DNA from: a virus
IMG/VR virus record: IMGVR_UViG_3300028115_000151
Coordinates: 1-20,454 of that record
DNA: 20,454 nucleotides
Direction: 5' to 3' (one strand)
Shown here: positions 1 through 7,099 of the stretch, one piece after another
Position numbering within the stretch: position 1 is the stretch's first letter
Layout: each line of letters opens with the position of its first letter
Notes under the pieces: generated by a model
Databases searched by the model: none
Told to the model about the DNA's origin: nothing
Seen by the model: only the letters and a program-made list of their open reading frames with translations
Program-made: the position numbers and the translations under genes

Positions 1-111
1 GTAAATATAACGTGCTACTGTTTCTTCCCATGTTTCTCTTCGTTGTAGTTCTGGTATATACCTTGCGTACCTTGACTTGTGAATGTAGGATTCATATAAA
101 CCCATTTCCAT
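1..111 (-). CDS. Class II ribonucleotide reductase, N-terminal fragment (partial)
   Basis: The first 37 codons of a gene that leaves the window at its left edge. The start ATG (111-109) overlaps the TAA stop of the upstream small gene by one base (TAATG), which suggests translational coupling. The visible residues include SRYARYIPELQRRETWEETV. This resembles the N-terminus of adenosylcobalamin-dependent (NrdJ/RTPR-type) ribonucleotide reductases of phages and bacteria, where a YARY...RRETWEETV.RY segment is typical. The enzyme would reduce ribonucleotides to deoxyribonucleotides in the cytoplasm for phage replication, which fits its place at the end of a replication operon. No catalytic residue is visible, so the class assignment rests on this short segment alone. 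A second in-frame ATG lies two codons downstream. Confidence 0.72.
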   Translation of the reverse strand, partial: MEMGLYESYIHKSRYARYIPELQRRETWEETVARYIY

Positions 112-359
112 TATTCTTTCTCCAATAAGTTATAAACAATAAAAAAACCAAATAGTACAAACTGTACTAAGAAACATTCTACTTCTACTTCCCCCTCTAT
201 TTCTGATTCGTCAATAAATAAAGTGGTAAACCCAATGTAAGGCAACCAGAAGCCAAACAATGGTAGACCAAATAACAAAATTCTTCCAAATTCTTTGCTA
301 AAAGATAGTGGCTTAAAGGTTGGTGTCAGTCCATATTCAGCCATAAATACTATTTGCAT
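111..359 (-). CDS. Small predicted membrane protein, unknown function
   Basis: This 82-aa protein has two clearly hydrophobic stretches, roughly residues 26-49 (rich in L, F, G, W) and 62-79 (rich in F, V, L), separated by a short acidic loop with several E and D residues. It is therefore probably a two-pass inner-membrane protein. The start ATG at 359 overlaps the end of the phosphoesterase gene by 10 bases and is preceded by AAAGGA at good spacing; a second ATG at residue 6 is possible. Its stop overlaps the RNR start. No family is recognised. A holin is conceivable from size and topology, but the neighbours are nucleotide and DNA metabolism genes and no lysin is adjacent, so that function is not assigned. 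Confidence 0.7.
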   Translation of the reverse strand: MQIVFMAEYGLTPTFKPLSFSKEFGRILLFGLPLFGFWLPYIGFTTLFIDESEIEGEVEVECFLVQFVLFGFFIVYNLLEKE

Positions 360-1132
360 TTTGTTTTCCTTTTGTTATCTGAATACTTGTCTTTAAGGAA
401 CCTTAACGAAACAGGCATCTCATCAAAACTTCCGTTATCAACCTCATGAAGCATCCAGATACCAGACCAATTATTGTTTCCTTGGTGTCCTAGATACCCC
501 TCACTGTGCTGATAGAAGATCCCAGCAAAGATACCAGTAATAGCAGTACCATCACCCCTTCTGCTAAATGCTATGTCTCTGTCCTGCACATGGCCCATAA
601 CACAGCTCATGTGTTTCTTGGTAATCATAGCCCTGGCACTGGATACCGGCCTACCCATAACACCAGACGTAAAGAAATGAGAGAACCCTACGCCATTGAT
701 CATTACAGGCTCAAGGTAATCAAACACTTCCCAATCAGACAGGTTAAGATCGCGGTAACCAATCACATCTTCTAAGATGGCATCGGCATCTACAGCACGC
801 TCTATCCGTTGTTCGTGATTACCAAGCAGAAACACAAGACTTGGCTTCCAACCCTTTTTCTTGTTTCGTTTTAGCCTTTGGATTTCTTTCTTGATTGGTG
901 CAAGAAACAAGTTCATTGCTCTGTTCCCTGACTCTACATCCTTACTGTACCTACGACCTTCAAAGTCCTTCTTTCCTTTATCGTAACTACTAAGTGAAGG
1001 CATATCCCAGAAGTCACCAAGGTTTACAATCACATCTGGTTTCTTATCTACGATATACTTTGCAGCCCATTCAAGATGGTCTATTGGTACACCATCCTTG
1101 ACCTGACAGTCAGGTATCACTGCTATCTTCAT
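350..1132 (-). CDS. Calcineurin-like metallophosphoesterase
   Basis: A 260-aa protein with the motif series of the calcineurin-like phosphoesterase superfamily. These are D8-C-Q10 near the N-terminus (the usual D-x-H has Gln here), N37-L-G-D-F-W-D43 matching the GD.(V/H)D block, G104-N-H-E-Q-R109 matching GNH(E/D), and a later M-G-H-V-Q-D segment matching the GH metal-binding block. Such enzymes hydrolyse phosphomono- or diesters using two metal ions, and many phages carry one near replication genes; the substrate is not known. The start is preceded by GGAGGAAGC, a strong ribosome binding site. The gene starts inside the end of the endonuclease gene (23-base overlap) and is followed by a small membrane protein gene. 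It could act on nucleic acid or on a nucleotide; the sequence does not decide. Confidence 0.85.
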   Translation of the reverse strand: MKIAVIPDCQVKDGVPIDHLEWAAKYIVDKKPDVIVNLGDFWDMPSLSSYDKGKKDFEGRRYSKDVESGNRAMNLFLAPIKKEIQRLKRNKKKGWKPSLVFLLGNHEQRIERAVDADAILEDVIGYRDLNLSDWEVFDYLEPVMINGVGFSHFFTSGVMGRPVSSARAMITKKHMSCVMGHVQDRDIAFSRRGDGTAITGIFAGIFYQHSEGYLGHQGNNNWSGIWMLHEVDNGSFDEMPVSLRFLKDKYSDNKRKTKCK

Positions 1133-1538
1133 GCTTCCTCCTACTTTGTATGTAGTTATCTAGCTTCTTGTCTTCGTAAACAGTGAAGTGTTTTATTCCT
1201 TCCTTCTCACACCACTGGCCCATTGTTAGTTTACTTCCTTTGCGTACTTTCTTATTTGGATCAGAGAGTACAAAAACTAACTCATAATCTGGCAAGCTAT
1301 CCCGTATTGATTTGTACTTTAAGGTGTCACCAGGACGAAAGAAACCTTTACATTCGATCAGGACATCATCCAGTACAAAATCAGGCTTATAGTTTCGTTT
1401 CATAACGTATGGCACTGAGAATGGTTCGTACTGATAACCCTTGCCACTGTTATTCGCTGCAAACTTAGCCTCTAAACTACTCCTGTACTTGCTGTTTACT
1501 GCTTTCTTTCTGCTTACTGCTTTCTTTCTGGTTGGCAT
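1110..1538 (-). CDS. Endonuclease I (T7 gp3-like Holliday-junction resolvase)
   Basis: A 142-aa protein, close to the 149 aa of T7 endonuclease I, which cleaves branched DNA and helps resolve junctions and degrade host DNA. The conserved pattern is present in order: Y18-R-S-S-L-E23, Y37-E38 with VPYV just after, K51-P-D53-F, and I-E62-C-K64-G. E23, E38, D53, E62 and K64 are the likely metal and catalytic residues. A later WCEKEGIKH stretch also matches T7. The reading frame stays open upstream as far as 1751, but that would overlap the exonuclease by 275 bases and add non-family sequence, so ATG at 1538 is chosen. No strong ribosome site precedes it, so expression probably depends on coupling to the exonuclease, whose last 62 bases it overlaps. 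Its basic N-terminus (RKKAVS, RKKAVN) comes from an 18-bp tandem repeat. Confidence 0.9.
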   Translation of the reverse strand: MPTRKKAVSRKKAVNSKYRSSLEAKFAANNSGKGYQYEPFSVPYVMKRNYKPDFVLDDVLIECKGFFRPGDTLKYKSIRDSLPDYELVFVLSDPNKKVRKGSKLTMGQWCEKEGIKHFTVYEDKKLDNYIQSRRKHEDSSDT

Positions 1539-2238
1539 TATGAAAATCCATTGGTATTGTTCTACCGCGTTGTAACATCCATAGCAGGTGGCTGTTCTCA
1601 ACTGCTCTTTGGAACCCGTCTTCACCAAACTCTTCAATGTACAGATCAATAACCAGATTGTCCCAAGTTTCCCTGTCGTTATCAGACAATAGTTTCTCAG
1701 CTTTCTTAGGGCCAATACCATTGATTCCAATAATGTTATCAACCTTATCACCAGTTAACATCTGAGTGTAAAAGAACTTAGTACCAGATTCCTCTGTTAC
1801 TTCTTTCCACTCTTTCTTAATGTAGTTATAGTGAAGGCCGGGAACCATCAACAAGTCTTTATCAATGGTGGCTATTGCGGTATCGTCAGTCTGGAGTAAC
1901 GCCATTGCATCGTCAGCTTCCATTCCGTCTACAACCTGTGCGTCATAGTACTCAATCAGATAGCCCCTAATGTTTTCGTAATGATAGGGTTTCTTTGAGC
2001 CTGATCTGTTTTCTTTGTAGTCACTCCTAATCTTATGTCTAAAGTTGTTTTTACCAGTTAGGAATATCTTATAGGATTCGCATTGCGTATCCTTGATGAT
2101 TCCATTTACAAACAACTTACAACTATGTAGCGTAAACGAATCGGGGTCAGCCGTAACCAACCCCGTTTCCTTGTTCGTACTTTGGCAAGCGAACCCTATC
2201 CGATAAACAATAGGGTCGCCATCAATCAAGAGTTTCAT
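1477..2238 (-). CDS. 5'-3' exonuclease (T7 gp6-like, FEN/PIN-type fold)
   Basis: This 253-aa protein carries the acidic motifs of the phage and Pol I-type 5' nucleases: D6-G-D near the N-terminus, R71-x-x-Y-K, E107-A-D-D110, I-D126-K-D128, and G163-D-K-V-D-N168. These are followed by the helix-hairpin-helix-like GINGIGPKKAEKLL at 171-184. The enzyme removes RNA primers and resects ends from the 5' side during replication and recombination. Start ATG at 2238 has AAGGG upstream, and the gene lies 11 bases after the SSB gene. The C-terminal tail (KESSKQ twice, then QVQE) is low-complexity and encoded by a tandem repeat that is also the N-terminus of the overlapping endonuclease gene. Confidence 0.9.
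   Translation of the reverse strand: MKLLIDGDPIVYRIGFACQSTNKETGLVTADPDSFTLHSCKLFVNGIIKDTQCESYKIFLTGKNNFRHKIRSDYKENRSGSKKPYHYENIRGYLIEYYDAQVVDGMEADDAMALLQTDDTAIATIDKDLLMVPGLHYNYIKKEWKEVTEESGTKFFYTQMLTGDKVDNIIGINGIGPKKAEKLLSDNDRETWDNLVIDLYIEEFGEDGFQRAVENSHLLWMLQRGRTIPMDFHNANQKESSKQKESSKQQVQE
1496..1531. repeat. 18-bp tandem duplication in the exonuclease/endonuclease overlap
   Basis: Two adjacent 18-base units on the plus strand, beginning TTACTGCTTTCTTTCTG at 1496 and 1514, differ only at the last base (C or G). They lie within the 62-base overlap of the two genes. Because 18 is a multiple of three, the duplication is read as KESSKQ twice at the exonuclease C-terminus and as RKKAVS then RKKAVN at the endonuclease N-terminus. 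Confidence 0.95.
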
Positions 2239-2249
2239 TGTGATAGCCC

Positions 2250-2888
2250 TTAGAAGGGTATGTCGTCGTCAAACTCTTCATGTGCATCTGACTGCACTGC
2301 CTTAAGATGTGGCTTGTTTGACTCTGTAATACGCTTCTCATGAATGTACTTAGCCAACCCAAACAGAGACTTGATTGCAGGGCTATCGCTATCCTCAGCA
2401 CCAGCCAAACATTGATCTGTAAAACTAGACTTAGTTACTGAGTCTCGGTACTTAGCTGGAATAGGAGCAAGACCTGCAACCTCATCGTATACTTTGTCTT
2501 GTACTTGTTTGTTCTTAATCACTACAGTACATGGAATACCCAGTACGGATTCCCAGTCAGCAACCTGATCTTCTTCTGCTGATGGTTTGAATGCTTTGTA
2601 GTATTCAAGTTCTTTGCCAAGTCCAGACATAGTACGGAAGATATTAAAAGGCTTAGTCCACAAAATGCGTGGTGCTTCTTTGCCATCAATAGTTACAGTG
2701 TTATTAAGAATCTCAACACAGAGTGAGATCTGTTGGCATGGTGGTTTCTCTTCCCCTGCATAGTTTCGTTCCTGCATACCAAGGTCAGCTACATACACCA
2801 GCCTTCCTTCATATTCACCAGGTTCAAGGTTTGAGTATTCGGTTTTACTGCTAGATACTTCTTGACTCATTGCTCGTTCAAAAGCCAT
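2250..2888 (-). CDS. Single-stranded DNA-binding protein
   Basis: A 212-aa protein between polymerase and exonuclease, the place where T7-like phages carry their ssDNA-binding protein. The N-terminal two thirds could be an OB-fold core (GEYEGRLVYVADLG, CQQISLCVEIL). The C-terminus is acidic and ends E-E-F-D-D-D-I-P-F212, the same final residues as bacterial SSB tails, which recruit replication and repair partners; T7 gp2.5 instead ends in its own acidic tail finishing with Phe. The protein would coat ssDNA at the phage fork. The start ATG has a perfect AAGGAG eight bases upstream. The call rests on context, the acidic C-terminus and the tip motif; the core alone was not matched to a precise family. 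Confidence 0.8.
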   Translation of the reverse strand: MAFERAMSQEVSSSKTEYSNLEPGEYEGRLVYVADLGMQERNYAGEEKPPCQQISLCVEILNNTVTIDGKEAPRILWTKPFNIFRTMSGLGKELEYYKAFKPSAEEDQVADWESVLGIPCTVVIKNKQVQDKVYDEVAGLAPIPAKYRDSVTKSSFTDQCLAGAEDSDSPAIKSLFGLAKYIHEKRITESNKPHLKAVQSDAHEEFDDDIPF

Positions 2889-2898
2889 GATAATCTCC

Positions 2899-4752
2899 TT
2901 AGTGGATTTCAGAATAATCTTTAGCGAACTTTATGTCGCATTCTAACTCACGATTTAAGTGTAACAATTTGTTGACTTTTTGTATAGACTTGTTTAATAA
3001 CTCCTTTATATCATTTTGTTTGGTTTCGTTTAGTTCTAAGATTACTTCGTCATGGAACTGTGCTGTAAGTTGTGGTCTTTCCTGAATGATATAAGCAACC
3101 CACATATCAAAACAGAATGTCCCAGTGCCTTGATTTAATGTACTGAACTTATCTTTATCAGTTTTAAGGTGGTAGTAGATCTTTGCAACAGGATTCCATA
3201 GCCACATCTTGTCGCCTTCTATTCTTCGTATTCCTACGTTGTCAGCAATGGTTTCCAAAGACCAGTTACGTTTCCAGTATGCCTCTCGTACTGTCTTAGC
3301 ATCTTCCTGACTGATACCTAGTTGACGAGAAAGGGTAGCCACTCCAGCACCATAAGTACAGGCATAGTTACCGCCCTTGTATATATGCCTGATCTTAACT
3401 ATATCTTCAGGCTGAAACCCAGCCTTATAATCTGCTACCTCTTGTTTAGTCAATACACCCGCAGACAATGCAAGGTCAAGGTGTGGATCAAAGTCGGGTG
3501 TCATCATCTCCTTAACGTACTGTGGATCGTAGTCCCACATATAATGCTGCTTAGTGCGATCCTCAAGTGATGCCATGTCTGAGCCACAAAGTATATTGTC
3601 TGGACTACGAACAGTAAGTAGTGATCTTATCTCAGCACCATACGGCTTACGGCTTGAAGGAATGTTTACACAGACAGCGTGTTTAAATCTCAGCGTGTTA
3701 GTGAACCCTTGTATCTGGGCCTTTACATATCCGTCTGAGTCTACGTTATCAAGGAAGCCCTTTACCAATCCTATTCTATGCTTAACTACAGTCATAGTCT
3801 CAAGGTGAGCAAGTTCAGGGTGCTTGTCAAACATCTTAGTTACTGACTTGCACATACTTCCATCGTTGTTCTTGATTTGTTCTACTGCTTTGCCTGTTTG
3901 TTTTGAGAACTTAAATGTCTCAGCCTTCCAGCCCAAACTCTTAAGCCAGTCCTTTAATTGCTGAACACTTCCGGGATTAGGTTGTTCTGTTCCAACCACA
4001 ACTTCGATAGCTTCTTTTGTGTCAAAGTCTTTCCCAGCCTCTTCGGTTATTTCTTTCCACCTTAGTCCAGTAACAGAAAGAGAACCATCAATCTTGTATG
4101 GCTTTGCTGGACGCTTGCACTTCTTGATCTTCTTTACTTCAGGCATTACAGCAAACAATGTGTCAACTGATCCCTGATAAGAACTTTCAAGCTGCTGTAG
4201 TAACGACTTAGCTTTCTCAACGTCCAGCTTCCACCTAGACTTCTCTTGCAAGGCAGCACAACGCATCTTCAACGAAAGGTAACGAATAGCACGATCAGGA
4301 TTAGCATCGTTATAAAGGTTTGAAAGGTACTCTGACTGCTTTTCCCAAAGCATAGTGTTGATCTTTACGTCCTCAACACAACGTCTGCAATACTCTCCGA
4401 TATCAAGGTTTTCCCAGTCGTCAATCTTTGGCTTGGCAATACCGAATCTTTCTCCCCATTGTTCAAGACCATGCTTTACTACATCTGGATACAAGTACCA
4501 TGACAAGGCAAGGGTGTCTACAATGAACGCTTTAGTCTCGACCTTAAGGATCCTAGATAGGACAGGCCAGTCATAGCGGATAAAGTTATGACCAATAATC
4601 CTGTCACTATCCCGAAGAGAACCCAGAAAAGAGCGTATGTCGTCGTATACTGTATGAACCTGAATGTGCCCAGACTCTTCTCTAACAGCCATGCAATGTA
4701 TTTTTGTAGCATCTATTCCGTCCGTTTCAATATCAATTATGTAGTCAGCCAT
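2899..4752 (-). CDS. DNA polymerase, family A (T7-type, with 3'-5' exonuclease)
   Basis: This 617-aa replicative polymerase is somewhat shorter than T7 gp5 (704 aa). The proofreading domain shows Exo I D7-I-E9, Exo II N56-F-I-R-Y-D61 and Exo III around C125-V-E-D128. Polymerase motif A is S391-D-M-A-S-L-E397-D-R. Motif B is R455-H-I-Y-K459-G-G-N-Y463-A-C-T-Y467-G, and motif C is H567-D568-E569. Tyr463 sits at the position equivalent to E. coli Phe762 and T7 Tyr526; work on marine virus polymerases links Tyr or Phe here with lytic phages and Leu with temperate ones. The stop of the primase gene abuts the start codon (TAA-ATG), so the two are probably co-translated. The SSB gene follows after a 10-base gap. 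Confidence 0.97.
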   Translation of the reverse strand: MADYIIDIETDGIDATKIHCMAVREESGHIQVHTVYDDIRSFLGSLRDSDRIIGHNFIRYDWPVLSRILKVETKAFIVDTLALSWYLYPDVVKHGLEQWGERFGIAKPKIDDWENLDIGEYCRRCVEDVKINTMLWEKQSEYLSNLYNDANPDRAIRYLSLKMRCAALQEKSRWKLDVEKAKSLLQQLESSYQGSVDTLFAVMPEVKKIKKCKRPAKPYKIDGSLSVTGLRWKEITEEAGKDFDTKEAIEVVVGTEQPNPGSVQQLKDWLKSLGWKAETFKFSKQTGKAVEQIKNNDGSMCKSVTKMFDKHPELAHLETMTVVKHRIGLVKGFLDNVDSDGYVKAQIQGFTNTLRFKHAVCVNIPSSRKPYGAEIRSLLTVRSPDNILCGSDMASLEDRTKQHYMWDYDPQYVKEMMTPDFDPHLDLALSAGVLTKQEVADYKAGFQPEDIVKIRHIYKGGNYACTYGAGVATLSRQLGISQEDAKTVREAYWKRNWSLETIADNVGIRRIEGDKMWLWNPVAKIYYHLKTDKDKFSTLNQGTGTFCFDMWVAYIIQERPQLTAQFHDEVILELNETKQNDIKELLNKSIQKVNKLLHLNRELECDIKFAKDYSEIH

Positions 4753-6414
4753 TTACCACCCCTTCTTAGGCTCAAGGTAAGTAACAGTTGCTTCGTCAAA
4801 GAACACATCACAGTTATAAGTCTGTCCATACTCACGATCAAACAACATATAAAACTGGGACATATTTTTGTTTTCTTCAGGGCAGTCGTCCGTACGATCC
4901 CTACTAATCCCATGACCATAGTGAAACCATTTCTCCATAGCTCTTGAACCAGTGAACTCACTGCTCAATACCTTAGCCCCTGCTTCGTGTGGTTTAGAAC
5001 CTTTTGGTTTTGGGTTTACATGGGAATAACAGAATAGAGTAATCGGGTAAGACTGGACAAGGTCAGCCATATCTGTTGCTATCTCGTTCAGCTTGTCATT
5101 AGCTTCAGACGAAGAATAACGAGAGACCAGTGCAGTAAGTGGGTCAAGGATAAAGATATTGATACCATCAAGCAAGTGCATTTCCTGCATTGCCACCCTG
5201 ATATCATCCCAATCACGACTTGCTCCACGATCATAGAACCTAACCATACCATTCATTGAGAGTAGGGTGCTTCTCAATAGCTCATCTGAGTATTCTTTGT
5301 CAGGTCTGGTGAAATCTACCTTAGCGTGTTTACTTGCTAACTTCTTAGCAGTTCTTACAGGACTGTTCTCAAGGTCAAACATACCAACCCTGACTTTCTC
5401 GTTAAAGATCAGGTGGTGAACCAGTTGATGTTGATGATCCGTCTTACCAATCTTAGGTGCTGCACCTACGCAGTGAATGGTGTGTGGTCTTATACCAAAA
5501 CAAGCCTTAGTTACAGTAGGCCAAGGAAATGGGATACCCATCTGCGGGCGTTCCATAGCCTTTTCTATTACGTCTATTACGTCAACAACCTCACCCATGC
5601 GTACAGGCTGTGCATTCCAAACAGCCAGGTCAAACAACTCTGCACTACGACCAGCTATCAGCATATCACTGGCATCCTTGAGTGGCAGAGTAACAGCTTT
5701 AGCAGTGGGGATAATCTTAATGCAGTCCCTCAATGCTTTCTGTCCTGCCTGATCCATGTCAAAACAAAGTATGATATCATCAAAATTATTTAAGTACTTA
5801 CGATTGTTAATTAAATCACTGGCTGCACCCTGTGCGCCTCTAGTAAGAGACACAACTGCTGGTGTGTACTTGCTGTACTTTTCTGGTCTGTTCTCTATGA
5901 TGGATTGAAACAAGGACATAGCATCTAGGCGACCTTCAGTAATAAATAACTTCTTACCACTGGTTACAAGGTGGCAACCCCATAGATCTATGTCCCCCTT
6001 ACGATCACCAACAGCACTGAACTTCTTATCCCTAGTGTCTCTTACTTCATACCCTACGATATCTCCATTACGAGTATCAGGATAGTAATGCTTGATTATC
6101 TCTCCAGTTTCTTCTGAGTGTTCAACCCCTACTGAGAAGTGTTCTACTGTGTCCTTACTTAGGTTTCTGTCCTTGATCTCAGAACTAGGTAGTTTCTTGA
6201 TCTTATTTAAATCCATCTTAGTTTCCTGTCTAACCATAGGAACAACTACTGAACTGTGTGGTTTTGGATTCCCATTAATATCAGATGCACTGTAGTACTT
6301 TCCACAAGCAAAACAGTATCCATCTTCTGTTCCATCGTCTTGAAGAAACACCTGTATTCCGTCACTACTACCACACTCACAGGACAATCTCTTACTTAAA
6401 CACTTGCCACCCAT
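4753..6414 (-). CDS. Primase-helicase fusion (T7 gp4-like)
   Basis: A 553-aa protein close to the 566 aa of T7 gp4. It primes lagging-strand synthesis and unwinds the fork as a hexamer. The N-terminal zinc finger has C12-E-C14-G-S-S-D-G and C34-F-A-C37. The TOPRIM primase core shows F-I-T-E160-G-R-L-D and C-F-D219-M-D221-Q-A-G. The RecA/DnaB-like helicase half has Walker A G317-A-A-P-K-I-G-K-T325 and Walker B I-N-I-F-I-L-D-P. The first zinc pair is C-x-C rather than the usual C-x2-C, a small departure. The ATG overlaps the stop of the upstream 70-aa gene by one base (TAATG), and the gene ends against the polymerase start, making a tightly coupled replication operon. Confidence 0.97.
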   Translation of the reverse strand: MGGKCLSKRLSCECGSSDGIQVFLQDDGTEDGYCFACGKYYSASDINGNPKPHSSVVVPMVRQETKMDLNKIKKLPSSEIKDRNLSKDTVEHFSVGVEHSEETGEIIKHYYPDTRNGDIVGYEVRDTRDKKFSAVGDRKGDIDLWGCHLVTSGKKLFITEGRLDAMSLFQSIIENRPEKYSKYTPAVVSLTRGAQGAASDLINNRKYLNNFDDIILCFDMDQAGQKALRDCIKIIPTAKAVTLPLKDASDMLIAGRSAELFDLAVWNAQPVRMGEVVDVIDVIEKAMERPQMGIPFPWPTVTKACFGIRPHTIHCVGAAPKIGKTDHQHQLVHHLIFNEKVRVGMFDLENSPVRTAKKLASKHAKVDFTRPDKEYSDELLRSTLLSMNGMVRFYDRGASRDWDDIRVAMQEMHLLDGINIFILDPLTALVSRYSSSEANDKLNEIATDMADLVQSYPITLFCYSHVNPKPKGSKPHEAGAKVLSSEFTGSRAMEKWFHYGHGISRDRTDDCPEENKNMSQFYMLFDREYGQTYNCDVFFDEATVTYLEPKKGW

Positions 6415-6626
6415 TAGTACAGCTCCTGTTCAGACTGTTCTTTGTAACGAAGAAAGGATGCCATTTGTTCCACGTAATGTTCTTCCAGCTTGGTATTCAG
6501 TTTGTTTCTGAACTGTTCATAACCATTCAGTTTGATATAACCCATGATATCAGAGAGCAGGTATGCCTCTTCCATCTCTGATGTGAAGTCCTGCATTACA
6601 TCGTATTCTTCTATTAGATCTTTCAT
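6414..6626 (-). CDS. Unknown 70-aa acidic helical protein, first gene of the replication operon
   Basis: Start ATG at 6626 is chosen because AAGGAG lies eight bases upstream; the frame is open 15 codons further up, but without a ribosome site. The protein is acidic and likely all-helical (KDLIEEYDVMQDF, KLEEHYVEQMASFLRYKEQ) with no recognised domain. It begins the leftward operon that continues with the primase-helicase, and its TAA stop overlaps that start codon, so it may set translation of the replication genes or encode a helicase accessory factor; that is inference only. Confidence 0.72.
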   Translation of the reverse strand: MKDLIEEYDVMQDFTSEMEEAYLLSDIMGYIKLNGYEQFRNKLNTKLEEHYVEQMASFLRYKEQSEQELY

Positions 6627-6690
6627 TTCGTAATCTCCTTGTTTGTTTTTCTGTGAACAATGGTAATACAAAATACAAAAAAAGTTATAG

Positions 6691-6702
6691 ACTCTTTCGT
6701 TA
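6691..6702. repeat. 12-mer shared, inverted, with the main divergent region
   Basis: ACTCTTTCGTTA here is the exact reverse complement of 12272-12283. Both copies lie outside genes in the two divergent control regions. It could be a binding site for a phage regulator or just a favoured AT-rich word; TTCGT-type words are common in this genome. Confidence 0.5.
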
Positions 6703-6709
6703 TAAGAAC

Positions 6710-6731
6710 ACGAAGAAACAGAACGAAGAAA
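6710..6731. repeat. Direct repeat ACGAAGAAA, 13 bp apart, upstream of a strong promoter
   Basis: ACGAAGAAA occurs at 6710-6718 and again at 6723-6731, ending four bases before the -35 box of the rightward promoter at 6736. The position suits activator or UP-element-like contacts, but the same word also occurs once inside the neighbouring coding sequence (around 6447), so function is uncertain. Confidence 0.45.
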
Positions 6732-6735
6732 GTAT

Positions 6736-6764
6736 TTGACAAGTTTTTAAGCCAGCAATACAAT
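6736..6764 (+). promoter_or_regulatory. Sigma70-type promoter for the DUF3310 gene
   Basis: A perfect -35 TTGACA at 6736-6741, a 17-base spacer, and -10 TACAAT (5 of 6) at 6759-6764. Transcription would begin near 6771 and leave a leader of about 90 bases, purine-rich and carrying a 14-bp palindrome, before the DUF3310 start. It points rightward, against both flanking gene blocks. Confidence 0.82.
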
Positions 6765-6819
6765 GCCTTTAAGGAAAAGCCAAGAAGATATAAGAAAGAA
6801 ACAATAAGAAATAAACAAA

Positions 6820-6832
6820 TTCCTATAAACTT
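6820..6832. repeat. 13-mer TTCCTATAAACTT, repeated at 12118-12130
   Basis: The same 13 bases occur in same orientation here and in the main divergent region next to the Fur-like box; CTTATTAA follows soon after in both places. TATAAA inside could serve as a -10 box, but neither copy has a convincing -35 at 16-18 bases. It is the second word shared by these two intergenic regions. Confidence 0.55.
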
Positions 6833-6833
6833 C

Positions 6834-6847
6834 TAAGAATATTCTTA
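6834..6847. promoter_or_regulatory. 14-bp perfect palindrome before the DUF3310 start
   Basis: TAAGAATATTCTTA is a perfect palindrome ending 14 bases before the ATG and just upstream of the AAGG ribosome site (6849-6852). It could be an operator for a dimeric repressor or a weak RNA hairpin; being all AT except for two G-C pairs, an operator is more likely than a stable hairpin. Confidence 0.5.
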
Positions 6848-6861
6848 TTAAGGCTATAACT

Positions 6862-7074
6862 ATGTCTAAAGCAAGTTCAAAACAGGAAGGCGGTAGCCAC
6901 TACAAAGAGATGGCTATACAGCCGATAGAGTATATCCAGGCAAACAGTTTGGATTACCTAGAAGGGAATGTAATCAAGTACATCTCAAGACATAAGTCAA
7001 AGAATGGGCAAGAAGATATCAAGAAGGCAATGCACTACTGCCAACTGATACTAGAATATCAGTACAAGGATTAA
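6862..7074 (+). CDS. DUF3310 protein (family of the T7 gp1.7 nucleotide kinase region)
   Basis: This 70-aa protein matches the DUF3310 pattern: GGSHYKEMAIQPIEYIQAN near residues 10-28, then LDYLEGNVIKYISRHKSKNG and a helical EDIKKAMHYCQLILE end. DUF3310 is found in many phages, alone or in larger proteins, including T7 gp1.7, which has been reported to phosphorylate nucleoside monophosphates. A role in nucleotide supply would fit the RNR and replication genes, but this short protein may only be a module. It is the only plus-strand gene in the left half, has its own strong promoter at 6736, and is read convergently with the tiny gene ending at 7100. AAGG at 6849 gives a normal ribosome site. 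Confidence 0.85.
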   Translation: MSKASSKQEGGSHYKEMAIQPIEYIQANSLDYLEGNVIKYISRHKSKNGQEDIKKAMHYCQLILEYQYKD

Positions 7075-7099
7075 GGTACTCTTCCATTACCCATAATTA

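Noticed and set aside
111-359. Holin assignment for the two-pass small membrane protein
   Set aside because: Size and topology allow it, but it lies between phosphoesterase and RNR genes, far from the lysin, so there is no positive support.
1539-1751. An upstream extension of the endonuclease frame
   Set aside because: It would overlap the exonuclease by 275 bases and lacks similarity to endonuclease I; the ATG at 1538 fits the family length.
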